In this document: positions 47,905 to 59,814 of the stretch, in pieces
Position numbering within the stretch: the stretch's first letter is position 1
How the letters are laid out: every line of letters begins with the position of its first letter
Source of the DNA: DSNY01 sp040752195
GTDB lineage: Bacteria > Pseudomonadota > Gammaproteobacteria > Burkholderiales > Burkholderiaceae_F
DNA length: 64,000 bases
Direction: 5' to 3'
Assembly (NCBI GenBank): GCA_040752195.1
Contig: JBFMFC010000015.1
Coordinates: 1-64,000, forward strand
Position numbers and translations under genes: made by a program
Notes under the pieces: generated by a model
What the model was told of the DNA's origin: nothing
What the model saw: only the letters and a program-made list of their open reading frames with translations
Database searches by the model: none

Positions 47905-48945
47905 ATGAGAACGACCATCCGCCGCCGCGAATTCCTCGCGGCCTCGACCGCCGCGTTGGCCGCCGCCGCGCTGCCTTCGCTCGCATCGGCGCAGGCGATC
48001 GAAAAGAAGAAGGTGACGATCGCGGTCGGCGGCAAGAACCTGCTGTACTACCTGCCCCTGACGATCGCCGAGCAACTGAAGTACTTCCAGGCCGAAGGGC
48101 TCGACGTCGAGATCGTCGACTTCGCCGGCGGCGCCAAGGCGCTGCAGGCGGTCGTCGGCGGAAGCGCCGATGTCGTCTCCGGCGCGTTCGAGCACACGTT
48201 GAACATGCAGGCCAAGGGCCAGCCGATGCGCGCGTTCGTCCTGCAGGGGCGCGCGCCGCAGATCGTGCTCGCCGTCAGCACGAAGACGATGCCGGACTTC
48301 AAGTCGGTCGCCGACCTGAAGGGCAAAAAGATCGGCGTCACCGCGCCCGGGTCGTCGACCAACATCATGGCCAACTTCGTTCTCGCGAAGGCCGGGCTGA
48401 AGCCGACCGACGTGTCGTACGTCGGCGTCGGCGCTTCGCAGGGCGCGGTCGCGGCGATCCGCGCGGGGCAGATCGACGCGATCTCGAACCTCGATCCGGT
48501 GATCACGATCCTCGCGCGCGCCGGCGACATCAAGATCGTGTCGGACACGCGCGATCCGGCCGAGTCCGAGCGCGTCTTCGGCGGTCCGATGCCGGCGGCG
48601 TGCCTGTACGCGCCGGTCGCGTTCCTCGAAAAGAATCCCAACACCGCGCAGGCGCTCGTCAACGCGATCGTGCGCGCGAACAAGTGGATCCAGCAGGCCG
48701 GGCCGTCGGACATCGTCAAGGTCGTTCCGGAGTCGTACCTGCTGGGCGACCGCGCGATCTACATCGACGCGTTCCTCAAGGCCAAGGCGGCGCTGTCGCC
48801 CGACGGGCTGTTTCCGGAGGCGGGTTCCGCAACCGCATATCGCGCGCTCGCGAGCGTCGACGAGTCGATCGCGAAGGCCAAGCTCGACCTGAAGGCCAAC
48901 TACACGAACGAGTTCGTCCGCAAGGCGCTGGCGAAATACCGCTGA
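47905..48945 (+). CDS. NitT/TauT-type ABC transporter substrate-binding protein
   Basis: A 346-residue periplasmic binding protein of the NMT1/SsuA-like fold. The N terminus has a twin-arginine-like motif IRRREFLAAS with a hydrophobic core ending ASA, so export may use Tat. The mature part starts VTIAVGGKNLLYYLPLTIAEQ and contains ADLKGKKIGVTAPGSSTNIM and GQIDAISNLDPVITIL, which fit the family hinge. AAGGAG lies seven bases before the ATG. The genes for the ATPase and permease follow. Ligands in this family include sulfonates, nitrate, pyrimidine precursors and aromatic acids; the ligand is not known here. Confidence 0.87.
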   Translation: MRTTIRRREFLAASTAALAAAALPSLASAQAIEKKKVTIAVGGKNLLYYLPLTIAEQLKYFQAEGLDVEIVDFAGGAKALQAVVGGSADVVSGAFEHTLNMQAKGQPMRAFVLQGRAPQIVLAVSTKTMPDFKSVADLKGKKIGVTAPGSSTNIMANFVLAKAGLKPTDVSYVGVGASQGAVAAIRAGQIDAISNLDPVITILARAGDIKIVSDTRDPAESERVFGGPMPAACLYAPVAFLEKNPNTAQALVNAIVRANKWIQQAGPSDIVKVVPESYLLGDRAIYIDAFLKAKAALSPDGLFPEAGSATAYRALASVDESIAKAKLDLKANYTNEFVRKALAKYR

Positions 48946-48996
48946 CCGGTGGTCGTGCCGGAGGATCACCGACGACGGAAAGCGGGCTTGCGCCGC

Positions 48997-49806
48997 ATGA
49001 CGCCTGCGCTATCGCTGGACAACATCACCTGCACGTTCGTCTCGCGCGACGCGCCGGGGTCCCGCTACACCGCGGTTCGCGACGTGACGCTCGCGGTCGC
49101 GCCCGGCGAGTTCGTCAGCGTGGTCGGTCCGACCGGCTGCGGCAAGAGCACGCTGCTGAACGTCGCCGCCGGGCTGCTTGCGCCGTCGGCCGGCAGCGTG
49201 CACGTGTTCGGCGAGCCGCTCGTCGGGATCAACGCGCGCGCCGGCTACATGTTCCAGTCCGAGGCGCTGATGCCGTGGCGCACCGCGCTCGACAACGTGA
49301 TCGCGGGCCTGCAGTTCCGCGGCGTGCCCGACGCCGAGGCGCGCCGGCTCGGCGACGAGTGGCTGAAGCGCGTCGGGCTCGGCGGTTTCGGCGACCGCTA
49401 TCCGCACCAGCTCTCGGGCGGCATGCGCAAGCGCACCTCACTCGCGCAGACGCTGGTGCTCGACCCCGACATCATTCTGATGGACGAACCGTTCTCCGCG
49501 CTCGACGTGCAGACGCGGCAGCTGATGGAGAACGAGGTGCTCGAGCTGTGGGCCGCGAAGCGCAAGGCGGTGCTGTTCATCACGCACGACCTGGACGAAG
49601 CGATCGCGATGAGCGACCGCGTCGTCGTGCTGTCGGCGGGCCCCGCATCGCACCCGATCGGCGAGTTCACGATCGACCTGCCGCGCCCGCGCGACGTCGC
49701 CGAGGTGCGCGTCGCGCCGCGTTTCATCGAGCTGCACAAGGCGATCTGGGGCGTGCTGCGCGAGGAAGTGCTGAAAGGCTACGAACAGCAGAAGAGGGCG
49801 GCGTGA
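48997..49806 (+). CDS. ABC transporter ATPase, NitT/TauT type
   Basis: A 269-residue ATP-binding subunit. Walker A is GPTGCGKST, the Q-loop MFQSEALMPWRTALDN, the signature LSGGMRKRTSLAQ, Walker B IILMDEPFSALD, and the switch His is in FITHDLDEAI. PWRTALDNV is characteristic of the SsuB/TauB/NrtD group. I chose the ATG at 48997; a GTG at 48949, just after the binding-protein stop, would add 16 residues. It energises the permease encoded next. Confidence 0.93.
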   Translation: MTPALSLDNITCTFVSRDAPGSRYTAVRDVTLAVAPGEFVSVVGPTGCGKSTLLNVAAGLLAPSAGSVHVFGEPLVGINARAGYMFQSEALMPWRTALDNVIAGLQFRGVPDAEARRLGDEWLKRVGLGGFGDRYPHQLSGGMRKRTSLAQTLVLDPDIILMDEPFSALDVQTRQLMENEVLELWAAKRKAVLFITHDLDEAIAMSDRVVVLSAGPASHPIGEFTIDLPRPRDVAEVRVAPRFIELHKAIWGVLREEVLKGYEQQKRAA

Positions 49807-49864
49807 CGGGGCGGTTGCGCGCTTTGCGCCGCCGCCGGTGCGCGGTTCGCCGGCGAGCGTGGCG

Positions 49865-50692
49865 ATGCTGAAGTATCTGAAGCCCAATCCGAAGAACCTC
49901 CGCTTCTGGCAGCTCGGCGTGCTGGTCGCCGTGTTCGTCGTCTGGCACGTGCTGACCAAGCCCGGTCTGGTGCCGCCGGTGTTCTTCGACAACGACCGCC
50001 AGGCGGCTTTCTTCTTCGGCGAGCCGATCAAGATCTTCGCGCGGATCTGGGACTGGTTCTTCGGCGTGCGCGACATCTACGCGCACCTGTGGGTCACGCT
50101 GCTCGAGACGGTGCTCGCGTTCGCGATCGGAACGGTCGCCGGGCTGGCGGTCGGCATGTGGCTCGCGCTGTCGCCGCTCGCCGCTGCGATCCTCGACCCC
50201 TACATCAAGGCACTGAACTCGATGCCGCGCGTGATCCTGGCGCCGATCTTCGCGGTCTGGTTCGGGCTCGGCATCGCGTCCAAGGTGGCGCTCGGCTTCA
50301 CGCTGGTGTTCTTCATCGTGTTCTTCAATGTCTACCAGGGCGTCAAGGAGGTGAGCCCGACCGTGCTCGCCAATGCGCGCATGCTCGGCGCGAACCAGCG
50401 GCAGCTCCTGCGTCACGTGTATCTGCCGAGCGCGACGAGCTGGGTGTTTTCTTCGCTGCACACCTCGGTCGGACTGGCCTTCGTCGGCGCGGTCGTCGGC
50501 GAGTACCTCGGTTCGGCGCGCGGCGTCGGCTACCTGATCCTGCAGGCCGAGGGCACCTTCGACATCAACACCGTGATGGCCGGCATCCTGGTGCTGACCG
50601 CGTTCGCGCTGGTGCTCGATTGGGTCGTCGGCGCCGTCGAGCGACGGCTGATGAAGTGGCAGCCGCGCTCGGGCGAAACGGAGAAACTCTGA
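49865..50692 (+). CDS. ABC transporter permease, NitT/TauT type
   Basis: A 275-residue inner-membrane permease with about six helices. The BPD_transp_1 region starts at HLWVTLLETVLAFAIGTVAG, and the EAA-like coupling loop is ANARMLGANQRQLLRHVYLP. EYLGSARGVGYLI near the C terminus is typical of SsuC and TauC. An extra charged periplasmic loop (about 30-60, with DNDRQAAFFFGEPIK) precedes the core. The ATG at 49865 gives MLKYLKPNPKN. It completes the importer begun at 47905. Confidence 0.92.
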   Translation: MLKYLKPNPKNLRFWQLGVLVAVFVVWHVLTKPGLVPPVFFDNDRQAAFFFGEPIKIFARIWDWFFGVRDIYAHLWVTLLETVLAFAIGTVAGLAVGMWLALSPLAAAILDPYIKALNSMPRVILAPIFAVWFGLGIASKVALGFTLVFFIVFFNVYQGVKEVSPTVLANARMLGANQRQLLRHVYLPSATSWVFSSLHTSVGLAFVGAVVGEYLGSARGVGYLILQAEGTFDINTVMAGILVLTAFALVLDWVVGAVERRLMKWQPRSGETEKL

Positions 50693-50790
50693 CCGCAATT
50701 CCTTCGATCCGGGCGCCGGTCCGCCGGTAGCATCGGGCCGGTGGAATCGCCGCAACGCGGCGCGCCGAGGACAGCGCCGGAGGGACCGAC

Positions 50791-52212
50791 GTGACGACGA
50801 CCGCTGAACCGTGGCAGATGCAGGCGCCGGTCACGCCGTTCTGGCGGCGCATGCCGAAGTTCTTCGTTTTCCCGGCGGCGCGCGCGCCGATGATCCGCAT
50901 CGCCGTCGGCGGCCTCGCCTGCGGGATCGCGGGCTGGGTGTTCGGGCGCAACGTGTTCACGTCGCCCGCGTTCGGGACGCTGTTCCTGTTCGCGGTGCTG
51001 CTCGCCGTGTCGGTGTTCATCGCGCGTTACGGCTTCCTCGTGATCGAACGCACCGCGGCCGGCTACCTGCACCCGCGCCAGTATCCCGAGTTCGGCGAGC
51101 GGGGCAGCCCGTACCGGCCGTACAAGATGTTCCTCGTGATGATGGTCGTGCCGGTGCTGATCGGCATCGTCAGTGCGGTCTTCACGAGCCCGCTGCTGAT
51201 GGTGCTGCTGCTGATCGCGTTCGCCGTGCTGCTGCCCGCGAGCACGATCGTGATGACGATGACCGACAGCTTCTTCGAGTCGGTCAACCCGGCGCGTGCG
51301 CTCGAGGTGGCGCGCAAGATCGGCAAACCCTACTGGGCGCTGTGCCTGTTCCTGCTGCTGCTGATGCTGAGCTCACAGCAGGCGAGCGAGCTGCTGATAC
51401 CGAAGCTGCTCGGCCCGCAGATGCAGGCGCAGCCGGTCGGGCCCGGCGCTGACCTGGCCGCGCTGTCCGCTTCGCTCGGCAGGGCGATGGGTGCCGCGTT
51501 CTTCGTCGCCGGCTTCGTCGGCAACTACTTCTTCATCCTGATGTGCGCGCTGATTGGCTACGTGATGTATCAGTACGCCGACCGCCTCGGCGTTTCGGTG
51601 GTCGGGCCCGGCGAGGTCGCGACGACCGGGCGCGTCAGCGCGCGCGAGCACCAACGGCGGATGCGCGACGCGCTGATCGGCCAGATGGTCGCCGCCGGCG
51701 AGATCCGCGAGGCGATCGACATGCTCAACGACGACCTGCGCGACCGGCCGAGCGACCTGTCGCTGCACGCGCGGTTGCACAAGCTGCTGCTGCTCGAAGG
51801 ATCGTTGCCGCGCATCGAGGACCACACCGAGCGCTACATCGAACTGTTGGTCAAGAGCGACAACGCGAAGGAGGCGCTTGCCCTCGCCGAGGAGGCGTAC
51901 GGCCGCAAATCCGACTGGGAGCCGCGCAAGATCGAGCACGTCGCACCGCTGGCGCGCGCGGCGCTGGAGGCCGGCAAGCCGCAGCTCGCCGCGCGGCTGA
52001 TCCGCGGTTTCGACAGGAAGCACAAGATGCATCCCGACATCCCGCAGATCTACCTGATCGGCGCCAAGCTGCTGGTTCAGTCGGGCGGCACGGCGCAGGC
52101 GCAGCGCATCCTCGAGCACCTGGTTGCAAACCACGGCGACAGCCCGGTCGCGGCCGAGGCGAAGCGGCTCGCCGAGCGGCTTGCGCAGCTCGCGCAGCCG
52201 CGCAAGGCGTAA
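50791..52212 (+). CDS. Membrane protein with TPR-like C-terminal domain, function unknown
   Basis: A 473-residue protein I do not recognise by name. The N-terminal half has about six transmembrane segments: IAVGGLACGIAGWVFG, FGTLFLFAVLLAVSVFIA, MFLVMMVVPVLIGIVSAVF, MVLLLIAFAVLLPASTIVMT, ALCLFLLLLMLSS and FFVAGFVGNYFFILMCALIG. From about 285 to the end it is helical and TPR-like (GEIREAIDMLNDDLRDRPSD, AKEALALAEEAYG, KPQLAARLIRGFDRKH). The start is GTG at 50791, with GGAGGG upstream. It converges on the rhomboid-like gene. A scaffold or quality-control role is only a guess. Confidence 0.7.
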   Translation: MTTTAEPWQMQAPVTPFWRRMPKFFVFPAARAPMIRIAVGGLACGIAGWVFGRNVFTSPAFGTLFLFAVLLAVSVFIARYGFLVIERTAAGYLHPRQYPEFGERGSPYRPYKMFLVMMVVPVLIGIVSAVFTSPLLMVLLLIAFAVLLPASTIVMTMTDSFFESVNPARALEVARKIGKPYWALCLFLLLLMLSSQQASELLIPKLLGPQMQAQPVGPGADLAALSASLGRAMGAAFFVAGFVGNYFFILMCALIGYVMYQYADRLGVSVVGPGEVATTGRVSAREHQRRMRDALIGQMVAAGEIREAIDMLNDDLRDRPSDLSLHARLHKLLLLEGSLPRIEDHTERYIELLVKSDNAKEALALAEEAYGRKSDWEPRKIEHVAPLARAALEAGKPQLAARLIRGFDRKHKMHPDIPQIYLIGAKLLVQSGGTAQAQRILEHLVANHGDSPVAAEAKRLAERLAQLAQPRKA

Positions 52213-52220
52213 GCCGGCGC

Positions 52221-53200
52221 TTAGTGGCTCAGATCGATCCGCAACGTATCCGGCCCGCCGCGCGTCGAGGAACGCGTGGTCGCGCGGATCGTGTTGGGCG
52301 GCTGCGACTTCGGCGGCAACCCGCCGATCTCGCTCGGCGACGGGAAGTACTTCGACAGGCGCTGCCGTGCCGCTTCGGCCTGCTGCTTCAGGCCGTCGCG
52401 GGTGTACGTCGTGAACAGTCCCAGCAGGCAGTCGGCGATCTGCCGCGCATAGAGCCCGCGCAGATTGTCGTCGCCGAGCAGCCGGTCGAGCACTTGCAGC
52501 GCCGCCGCGTGCTCGCGCGACCGAACGAGGCGGCGCGCAAGCCGTAGCTGCTCGTCGACCGGCAGCGCCTGCAACACCTTGGGCTGGCTCATCTGCAGAA
52601 AGACCTTGCGCAGCTCCTCGGGCGCGTGCTTCTTGCGTTGCCACAGGACGCGCAGCGCCGCNNNNNNNNNNNNNNNNNNNNNNNNNNNNNNNNNNNNNNN
52701 NNNNNNNNNNNNNNNNNNNNNNNNNNNNNNNNNNNNNNNNNNNNNNNNNNNNNNNNNNNNNCGTCGGGCTTCAGCGCGTAGCGCTCGGTGAACGCGCGCG
52801 CGAGCATCGACTCGAAGCGGCTGCGCTGTTCGCGCCACGACCCGTACACCGGATCGTCGCTGCGAATCACACGGCCGGCTTTCAGGTCGCGCATGAATTC
52901 GGCGTCGCTTTGCATCAGCATCACCGCGGGCAGAACGCCGGCCTGCGCCGGGATCGAACGCAGGCGTCCGATGCGATCGAGGGCGTCGGCGTCGGTGCGG
53001 TTCAGCAGCCAGTTGCGGTAGCGCGGCAGCTCGATCCCGGGCAGGTCGCTCTGCGCGTAGTGCTCGAAGGCGGCGCGGTAGACCGCGTCGTCGCGCGATT
53101 GCAGGAAGAAGAAGACGATCGCGTTGACCAGGATCAGCGCGAGCGTGATCGCCGGCAACGACCTGGCCGAGAAGCGTGTCTGGTACGGGATGATCAGCAT
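52221..53200 (-). CDS. Probable rhomboid intramembrane serine protease, split by assembly gap
   Basis: The N-terminal 146 residues start MLIIPYQTRFSARSLPA, with one hydrophobic helix (TLALILVNAIVFFFLQ) and SDLPGIELPRYRNWL; this resembles the first helix and loop of bacterial rhomboids. After the 100-N gap come about 146 residues of TPR-like helices (LPVDEQLRLARRLVRSREHAAALQVLD). The catalytic Ser/His core (GxSG, AHxxG) is not visible and would lie in the gap, so the gap must be longer than 100 bases. The frame difference across the gap has no meaning. The gene could also be an unrelated membrane/TPR protein. It overlaps the 3' end of the transaldolase gene by seven bases. Confidence 0.5.
52662..52761. 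other. Assembly gap (100 N) inside rhomboid-like gene
   Basis: Exactly 100 N of unknown true length. Unlike the first gap, the flanks are not repeats of each other. Confidence 0.98.
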
Positions 53201-54153
53201 GTCGCGACCGGCTCGGCGGCGGGCGCGGCGAGCAGCCGCTGCAGCTTGACCGCATCGGCGGCCAGGATTCGGATGCCTGCGGCGAGCTCTTCGGTTGCGG
53301 TCGCGTCGTCGTTCAGCGCGTAGCGGAACGCCGGCTCGGCCAACGGCGTTCCGCGCGCGCCCGGCGCCGGCGGCACGAGCGCGCGCTCGAGCCTGCCTTC
53401 GGTCTGGGCGAGCTGCTCGAGCAGCTCGGGGCCGATCGCCAGCGAGTCGCAGCCGGCGAGCGCGACGATCTGATCGATGGTGCGGAGGTTCGCCCCCATG
53501 ATCTCGGTCGGATAGCCGCCGCCCTTCAGCAGCGCGTAGATCGCGCGCACCGAACGGACGCCCGGGTCGCCGGCGTCGGCCGCCTCGTCCGCGCGTGCCC
53601 CGGCGCCGCGCTCGTGCCGGCCGCGGACGCGATCCGCGAAAGGCGAGATCGCCGTGACGCCCGCGTTGGCCGCGGCCTGCGCCTGCACGGTCGAGAACAC
53701 CAGCGTCATGTGGCACCGGACGTCTTCGCGCTCGAGCAGCTCGGCCGCGCGGATGCCCTCCCAGGTCGCCACGATCTTGACGAGAACGCGGTCGCGCGCG
53801 ACGCCATGCGACTCATACAGCGCGATCAGCCGGCGCGCGCGCTCGATCGTCGCGCGTGTATCGAACGACAGCCTCGCGTCGACCTCGGTCGAGGCGCGGC
53901 CGTCGATCAGCTCGAGGACCTCGACGCCGAAGGCGACCAGCACGCGGTCGAACAGACGGTCGACCGGCTCGCCGCCGGCGCGCTGCGCGGCGGCGCGCGC
54001 GAGCGGCGCATGCCGCGGGCTTCGCGCCGCTCGCAGGATCTGCGACACGTCGATCGTCGCATCGCGCGGCCGATGACGCGCGATCGCGGCGATGTCGCAG
54101 CCATCGGCGACGATCGTCGTGAAGCGTTTCAGTTGCTCGAGCAGCGCCGGCAT
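53194..54153 (-). CDS. tal: Transaldolase with altered active-site residues
   Basis: The 319-residue protein aligns along its length with TalB. Asp17 (TIVAD), the Glu of GRASTEVDARLS (Glu90), the Schiff-base lysine (Lys126 in VLVKIVATWEG), the Ser/Arg of ISPFADR and the Arg of GANLRTI are kept. Two residues differ from the E. coli active site: DATTNPS is replaced by DATIDVS, putting Asp at position 35 for Asn, and NCNLTLLFS by RCHMTLVFS, putting His for Asn154. Family members move dihydroxyacetone units in the pentose phosphate pathway. The changes may alter activity or specificity. The start is the ATG at 54153, divergent from carA. Confidence 0.82.
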   Translation of the reverse strand: MPALLEQLKRFTTIVADGCDIAAIARHRPRDATIDVSQILRAARSPRHAPLARAAAQRAGGEPVDRLFDRVLVAFGVEVLELIDGRASTEVDARLSFDTRATIERARRLIALYESHGVARDRVLVKIVATWEGIRAAELLEREDVRCHMTLVFSTVQAQAAANAGVTAISPFADRVRGRHERGAGARADEAADAGDPGVRSVRAIYALLKGGGYPTEIMGANLRTIDQIVALAGCDSLAIGPELLEQLAQTEGRLERALVPPAPGARGTPLAEPAFRYALNDDATATEELAAGIRILAADAVKLQRLLAAPAAEPVATC

Positions 54154-54319
54154 AACAGTCCACGCTAGCAGTGCGGGCGGGTCGGCGAGGGTCGGAAAGC
54201 TATACTTCGGCAGTTTAACTTTCGCGATTGCGCGCACGGCGACGTTCCCGTGCCGCGCATCGCTGATGCGCTGCCGGCCGGCGTGACGCGGCAGGCGGGC
54301 AGTGCGCCGAGGAGCCCGC
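54154..54319. promoter_or_regulatory. Divergent region between tal and carA
   Basis: These 166 bases must serve both directions. GAGGAG at 54309-54314 is the carA ribosome binding site. No arginine or pyrimidine box could be recognised. Confidence 0.4.
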
Positions 54320-55462
54320 TTGTCTTCCCTGATTGCTGATTCTCGTCCCCTCGCGCTGCTCGCGCTGGCCGACGGGACGGTCTTTCGCGGCCGCTCGATC
54401 GGCGCGGTCGGGTCCGCGGTCGGCGAGGTCGTGTTCAACACGGCGATGACCGGCTACCAGGAGATCCTGACCGATCCGAGCTACAGCCGCCAGCTCGTCA
54501 CGCTGACCTATCCGCACATCGGCAACACCGGCACCAACGCCGAGGACGTCGAAGCGAGCCGCGTGCACGCGGCCGGCCTGATCGTGCGCGACCTGCCGCG
54601 CGCGCACTCGAACTTCCGCGCCGATTCGACGCTCGGCGACTACCTGCGGCGCGAAGGGGTCGTCGCGATCGCCGACATCGACACGCGCCGGCTCACGCGC
54701 ATCCTGCGCGACCGCGGAGCGCAGCCGGGCGCGATCGCAGTCGGCACCGACGAGGCCGAGGCGGTGCGGCTGGCGCGCTCGTTCCCCGGCATGGCGGGAC
54801 TCGATCTCGCCAAGGTCGTGTCGGTGCGCGAGCCGTACGAGTGGACCGAGACGGCGTGGCGGCTCGGGCACGGCTACGGCAGGCTCACACAGCCGCGGCG
54901 GCACGTCGTCGCGTACGACTTCGGCGTCAAGCGCAACATCCTGCGGCTGCTCGCGCAACGCGGCTGCCGCATCACCGTCGTTCCGGCGCAGACGACCGCG
55001 GCCGAAGCGATCCGGCTGAAGCCCGACGGCGTGTTCCTGTCCAACGGTCCCGGCGATCCGGAGCCGTGCGACTACGCGATCGAAGCCGCGCGCGAGCTGA
55101 TCGCGCGCGGGCTTCCGACCTTCGGCATCTGCCTGGGCCACCAGATCATGGGGCTCGCCTCCGGCGGACGGACGTTGAAGATGAAATTCGGTCACCACGG
55201 CGCCAACCATCCGGTGCAGGACCTCGAAACCGGGCGGGTCGCGATCACTTCGCAGAACCACGGCTTCGCCGTCGATCCGAAGTCGCTGCCGGACCACTGC
55301 AGGATCACGCACGTGTCGCTGTTCGACGGCACGCTGCAGGGCTTCCGCCGCACCGACAGGCCGGCGTTCTGCTTCCAGGGTCACCCGGAGGCGAGCCCCG
55401 GGCCGCACGACATCGAATACCTGTTCGACCGCTTCGTGAAACTCATTGACGAACGCAAGTAG
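54320..55462 (+). CDS. carA: Carbamoyl-phosphate synthase small subunit
   Basis: CarA hydrolyses glutamine and passes ammonia to CarB for arginine and pyrimidine synthesis. The product is 380 residues. LADGTVFRGRSIG and VGEVVFNTAMTGYQEILTDPSY begin the small domain. The class I amidotransferase domain has the nucleophile Cys in FGICLGHQ, and His and Glu in FQGHPEASPGP. I chose the TTG at 54320 because GAGGAG lies five bases upstream and the product (SSLIADSRPLALLALADG) fits the family. A GTG at 54302 would put the ribosome site inside the gene. carB begins immediately after the stop. Confidence 0.95.
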   Translation: MSSLIADSRPLALLALADGTVFRGRSIGAVGSAVGEVVFNTAMTGYQEILTDPSYSRQLVTLTYPHIGNTGTNAEDVEASRVHAAGLIVRDLPRAHSNFRADSTLGDYLRREGVVAIADIDTRRLTRILRDRGAQPGAIAVGTDEAEAVRLARSFPGMAGLDLAKVVSVREPYEWTETAWRLGHGYGRLTQPRRHVVAYDFGVKRNILRLLAQRGCRITVVPAQTTAAEAIRLKPDGVFLSNGPGDPEPCDYAIEAARELIARGLPTFGICLGHQIMGLASGGRTLKMKFGHHGANHPVQDLETGRVAITSQNHGFAVDPKSLPDHCRITHVSLFDGTLQGFRRTDRPAFCFQGHPEASPGPHDIEYLFDRFVKLIDERK

Positions 55463-58687
<3,225 letters not shown>

Positions 58688-58737
58688 CGCCTTCCCGGCT
58701 TGCATCGTCGCGCGCCGCTCGCTAAATTCCGCGCATC

Positions 58738-58767
58738 GGCCCCGGCAGTGCCGGGGCCTTGTTTTTT
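58738..58767 (+). terminator. Rho-independent terminator between carB and greA
   Basis: A perfect 9-bp stem GGCCCCGGC / GCCGGGGCC with an AGT loop is followed by TTGTTTTTT. A second T run comes just before greA. It lies about 50 bases after carB and 22 before the greA ATG, so it could end the car transcript or attenuate greA. Confidence 0.9.
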
Positions 58768-58788
58768 CGTTTTTTCCCCGGAATCTCC

Positions 58789-59262
58789 ATGCCCATCCCG
58801 ATCACCGCGCGCGGTGCCGAAAAGCTGAGAGCCGAGCTGCAGCGGCTGAAAGCCGTCGAGCGCCCGGCGATCATCCAGTCGATCAAGGAGGCGCGCGACA
58901 AAGGCGACCTTTCGGAAAACGCCGAGTACGATGCCGCACGCGAGCGCCAGGGCTTCATCGAGGGGCGGATCCAGGAGCTCGAGGGCAAGCTTGCCGCGCT
59001 GCAGATCATCGATCCGGCGACCGTGGACGCCGGCGGCCGCATCGTTTTCGGAGCGACCGTCGAGCTGGAGGATCAGAGCACCGGCGAGGTCGTCAAGTAC
59101 CAGATCGTCGGCGACGACGAGGCCGACATCAAGGCCGGGCTGATTTCGATCTCGAGTCCGATCGCGCGTGCGCTGATCGGTCGCAGCGAAGGCGACACCG
59201 CCGAAGTGCTCGCCCCGTCGGGCAAGCGCCACTACGACATCCTGAGCGTCGTCTACGAATAG
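58789..59262 (+). CDS. greA: Transcription elongation factor GreA
   Basis: GreA enters the RNA polymerase secondary channel and triggers cleavage of backtracked RNA. The 157-residue protein has the N-terminal coiled coil with the tip acidic residues in GDLSENAEYDAARERQ, and the C-terminal FKBP-like domain (VFGATVELED, IGRSEGDTAEVLAPSGKR). The ATG at 58789 gives MPIPITARGAEKLR, the family start. The strong terminator directly upstream means a separate promoter or read-through is needed. carB-greA-yhbY-rlmE-ftsH is the standard betaproteobacterial order. Confidence 0.96.
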   Translation: MPIPITARGAEKLRAELQRLKAVERPAIIQSIKEARDKGDLSENAEYDAARERQGFIEGRIQELEGKLAALQIIDPATVDAGGRIVFGATVELEDQSTGEVVKYQIVGDDEADIKAGLISISSPIARALIGRSEGDTAEVLAPSGKRHYDILSVVYE

Positions 59263-59286
59263 CGTGCCACGCGCGCTGGCGCCGCC

Positions 59287-59766
59287 TCACCGTCCGCGGG
59301 CCCCGGATCTGCCCTTGACCGCGCGCCCGCCGCGCTCGATCCGCTTGCCCGGACGGCGCGGCTCAGGCTTGGGCACGCCGGCGCGGATCGCGCGCCGATC
59401 GGGTTTCGCGCGGGCCGGCGCGATCGGCCGCGCTTTCGCCGGAGTCGGCTTGCCGGCGCCAGGCGCGGTGTTCGACGGTTGCTGCGGCTCGGGCCGCGGG
59501 CGGAACAGCACGAGCAGCTTGCCGATCATCTGCACCCGGGCGGCGCCGAGCCGTTCGGCGACCTCGCGGAAGACGTCCTCGCGCTCGGCGCGGTCGTCGC
59601 CGGGCACGCGGACCTTGATCAGCTCGTGCGCCGTCAACGCGCGGTCGATCTCCTTGACGACCGCGTCCGTGAGACCGCCGGCGCCGAGCAGCACGACCGG
59701 ATCGAGGCGGTGCGCGGCGCCCTTGAGCTGCTGGCGCTGTTTCGGGGTCAGTTGGATTTCTGGCAT
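59287..59766 (-). CDS. yhbY: YhbY-type CRM-domain RNA-binding protein with basic tail
   Basis: A 159-residue protein. The CRM domain (about 1-95) has LTPKQRQQLKGAAHRLDPVV, the GAGG loop (LLGAGGLTDAVVKEID), and HELIKVRV; YhbY binds pre-50S particles. E. coli YhbY ends after this domain. Here a further 65 residues rich in Pro, Arg, Lys and Ala follow, probably disordered and RNA-binding. GGAG precedes the ATG at 59766. It is divergent from rlmE, with the starts only 48 bases apart. Confidence 0.92.
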   Translation of the reverse strand: MPEIQLTPKQRQQLKGAAHRLDPVVLLGAGGLTDAVVKEIDRALTAHELIKVRVPGDDRAEREDVFREVAERLGAARVQMIGKLLVLFRPRPEPQQPSNTAPGAGKPTPAKARPIAPARAKPDRRAIRAGVPKPEPRRPGKRIERGGRAVKGRSGARGR

Positions 59767-59814
59767 GTCGGACTCCACTTTGCGACGAGTCTAGCCGTCG
59801 ATCGATCCGCCGCC

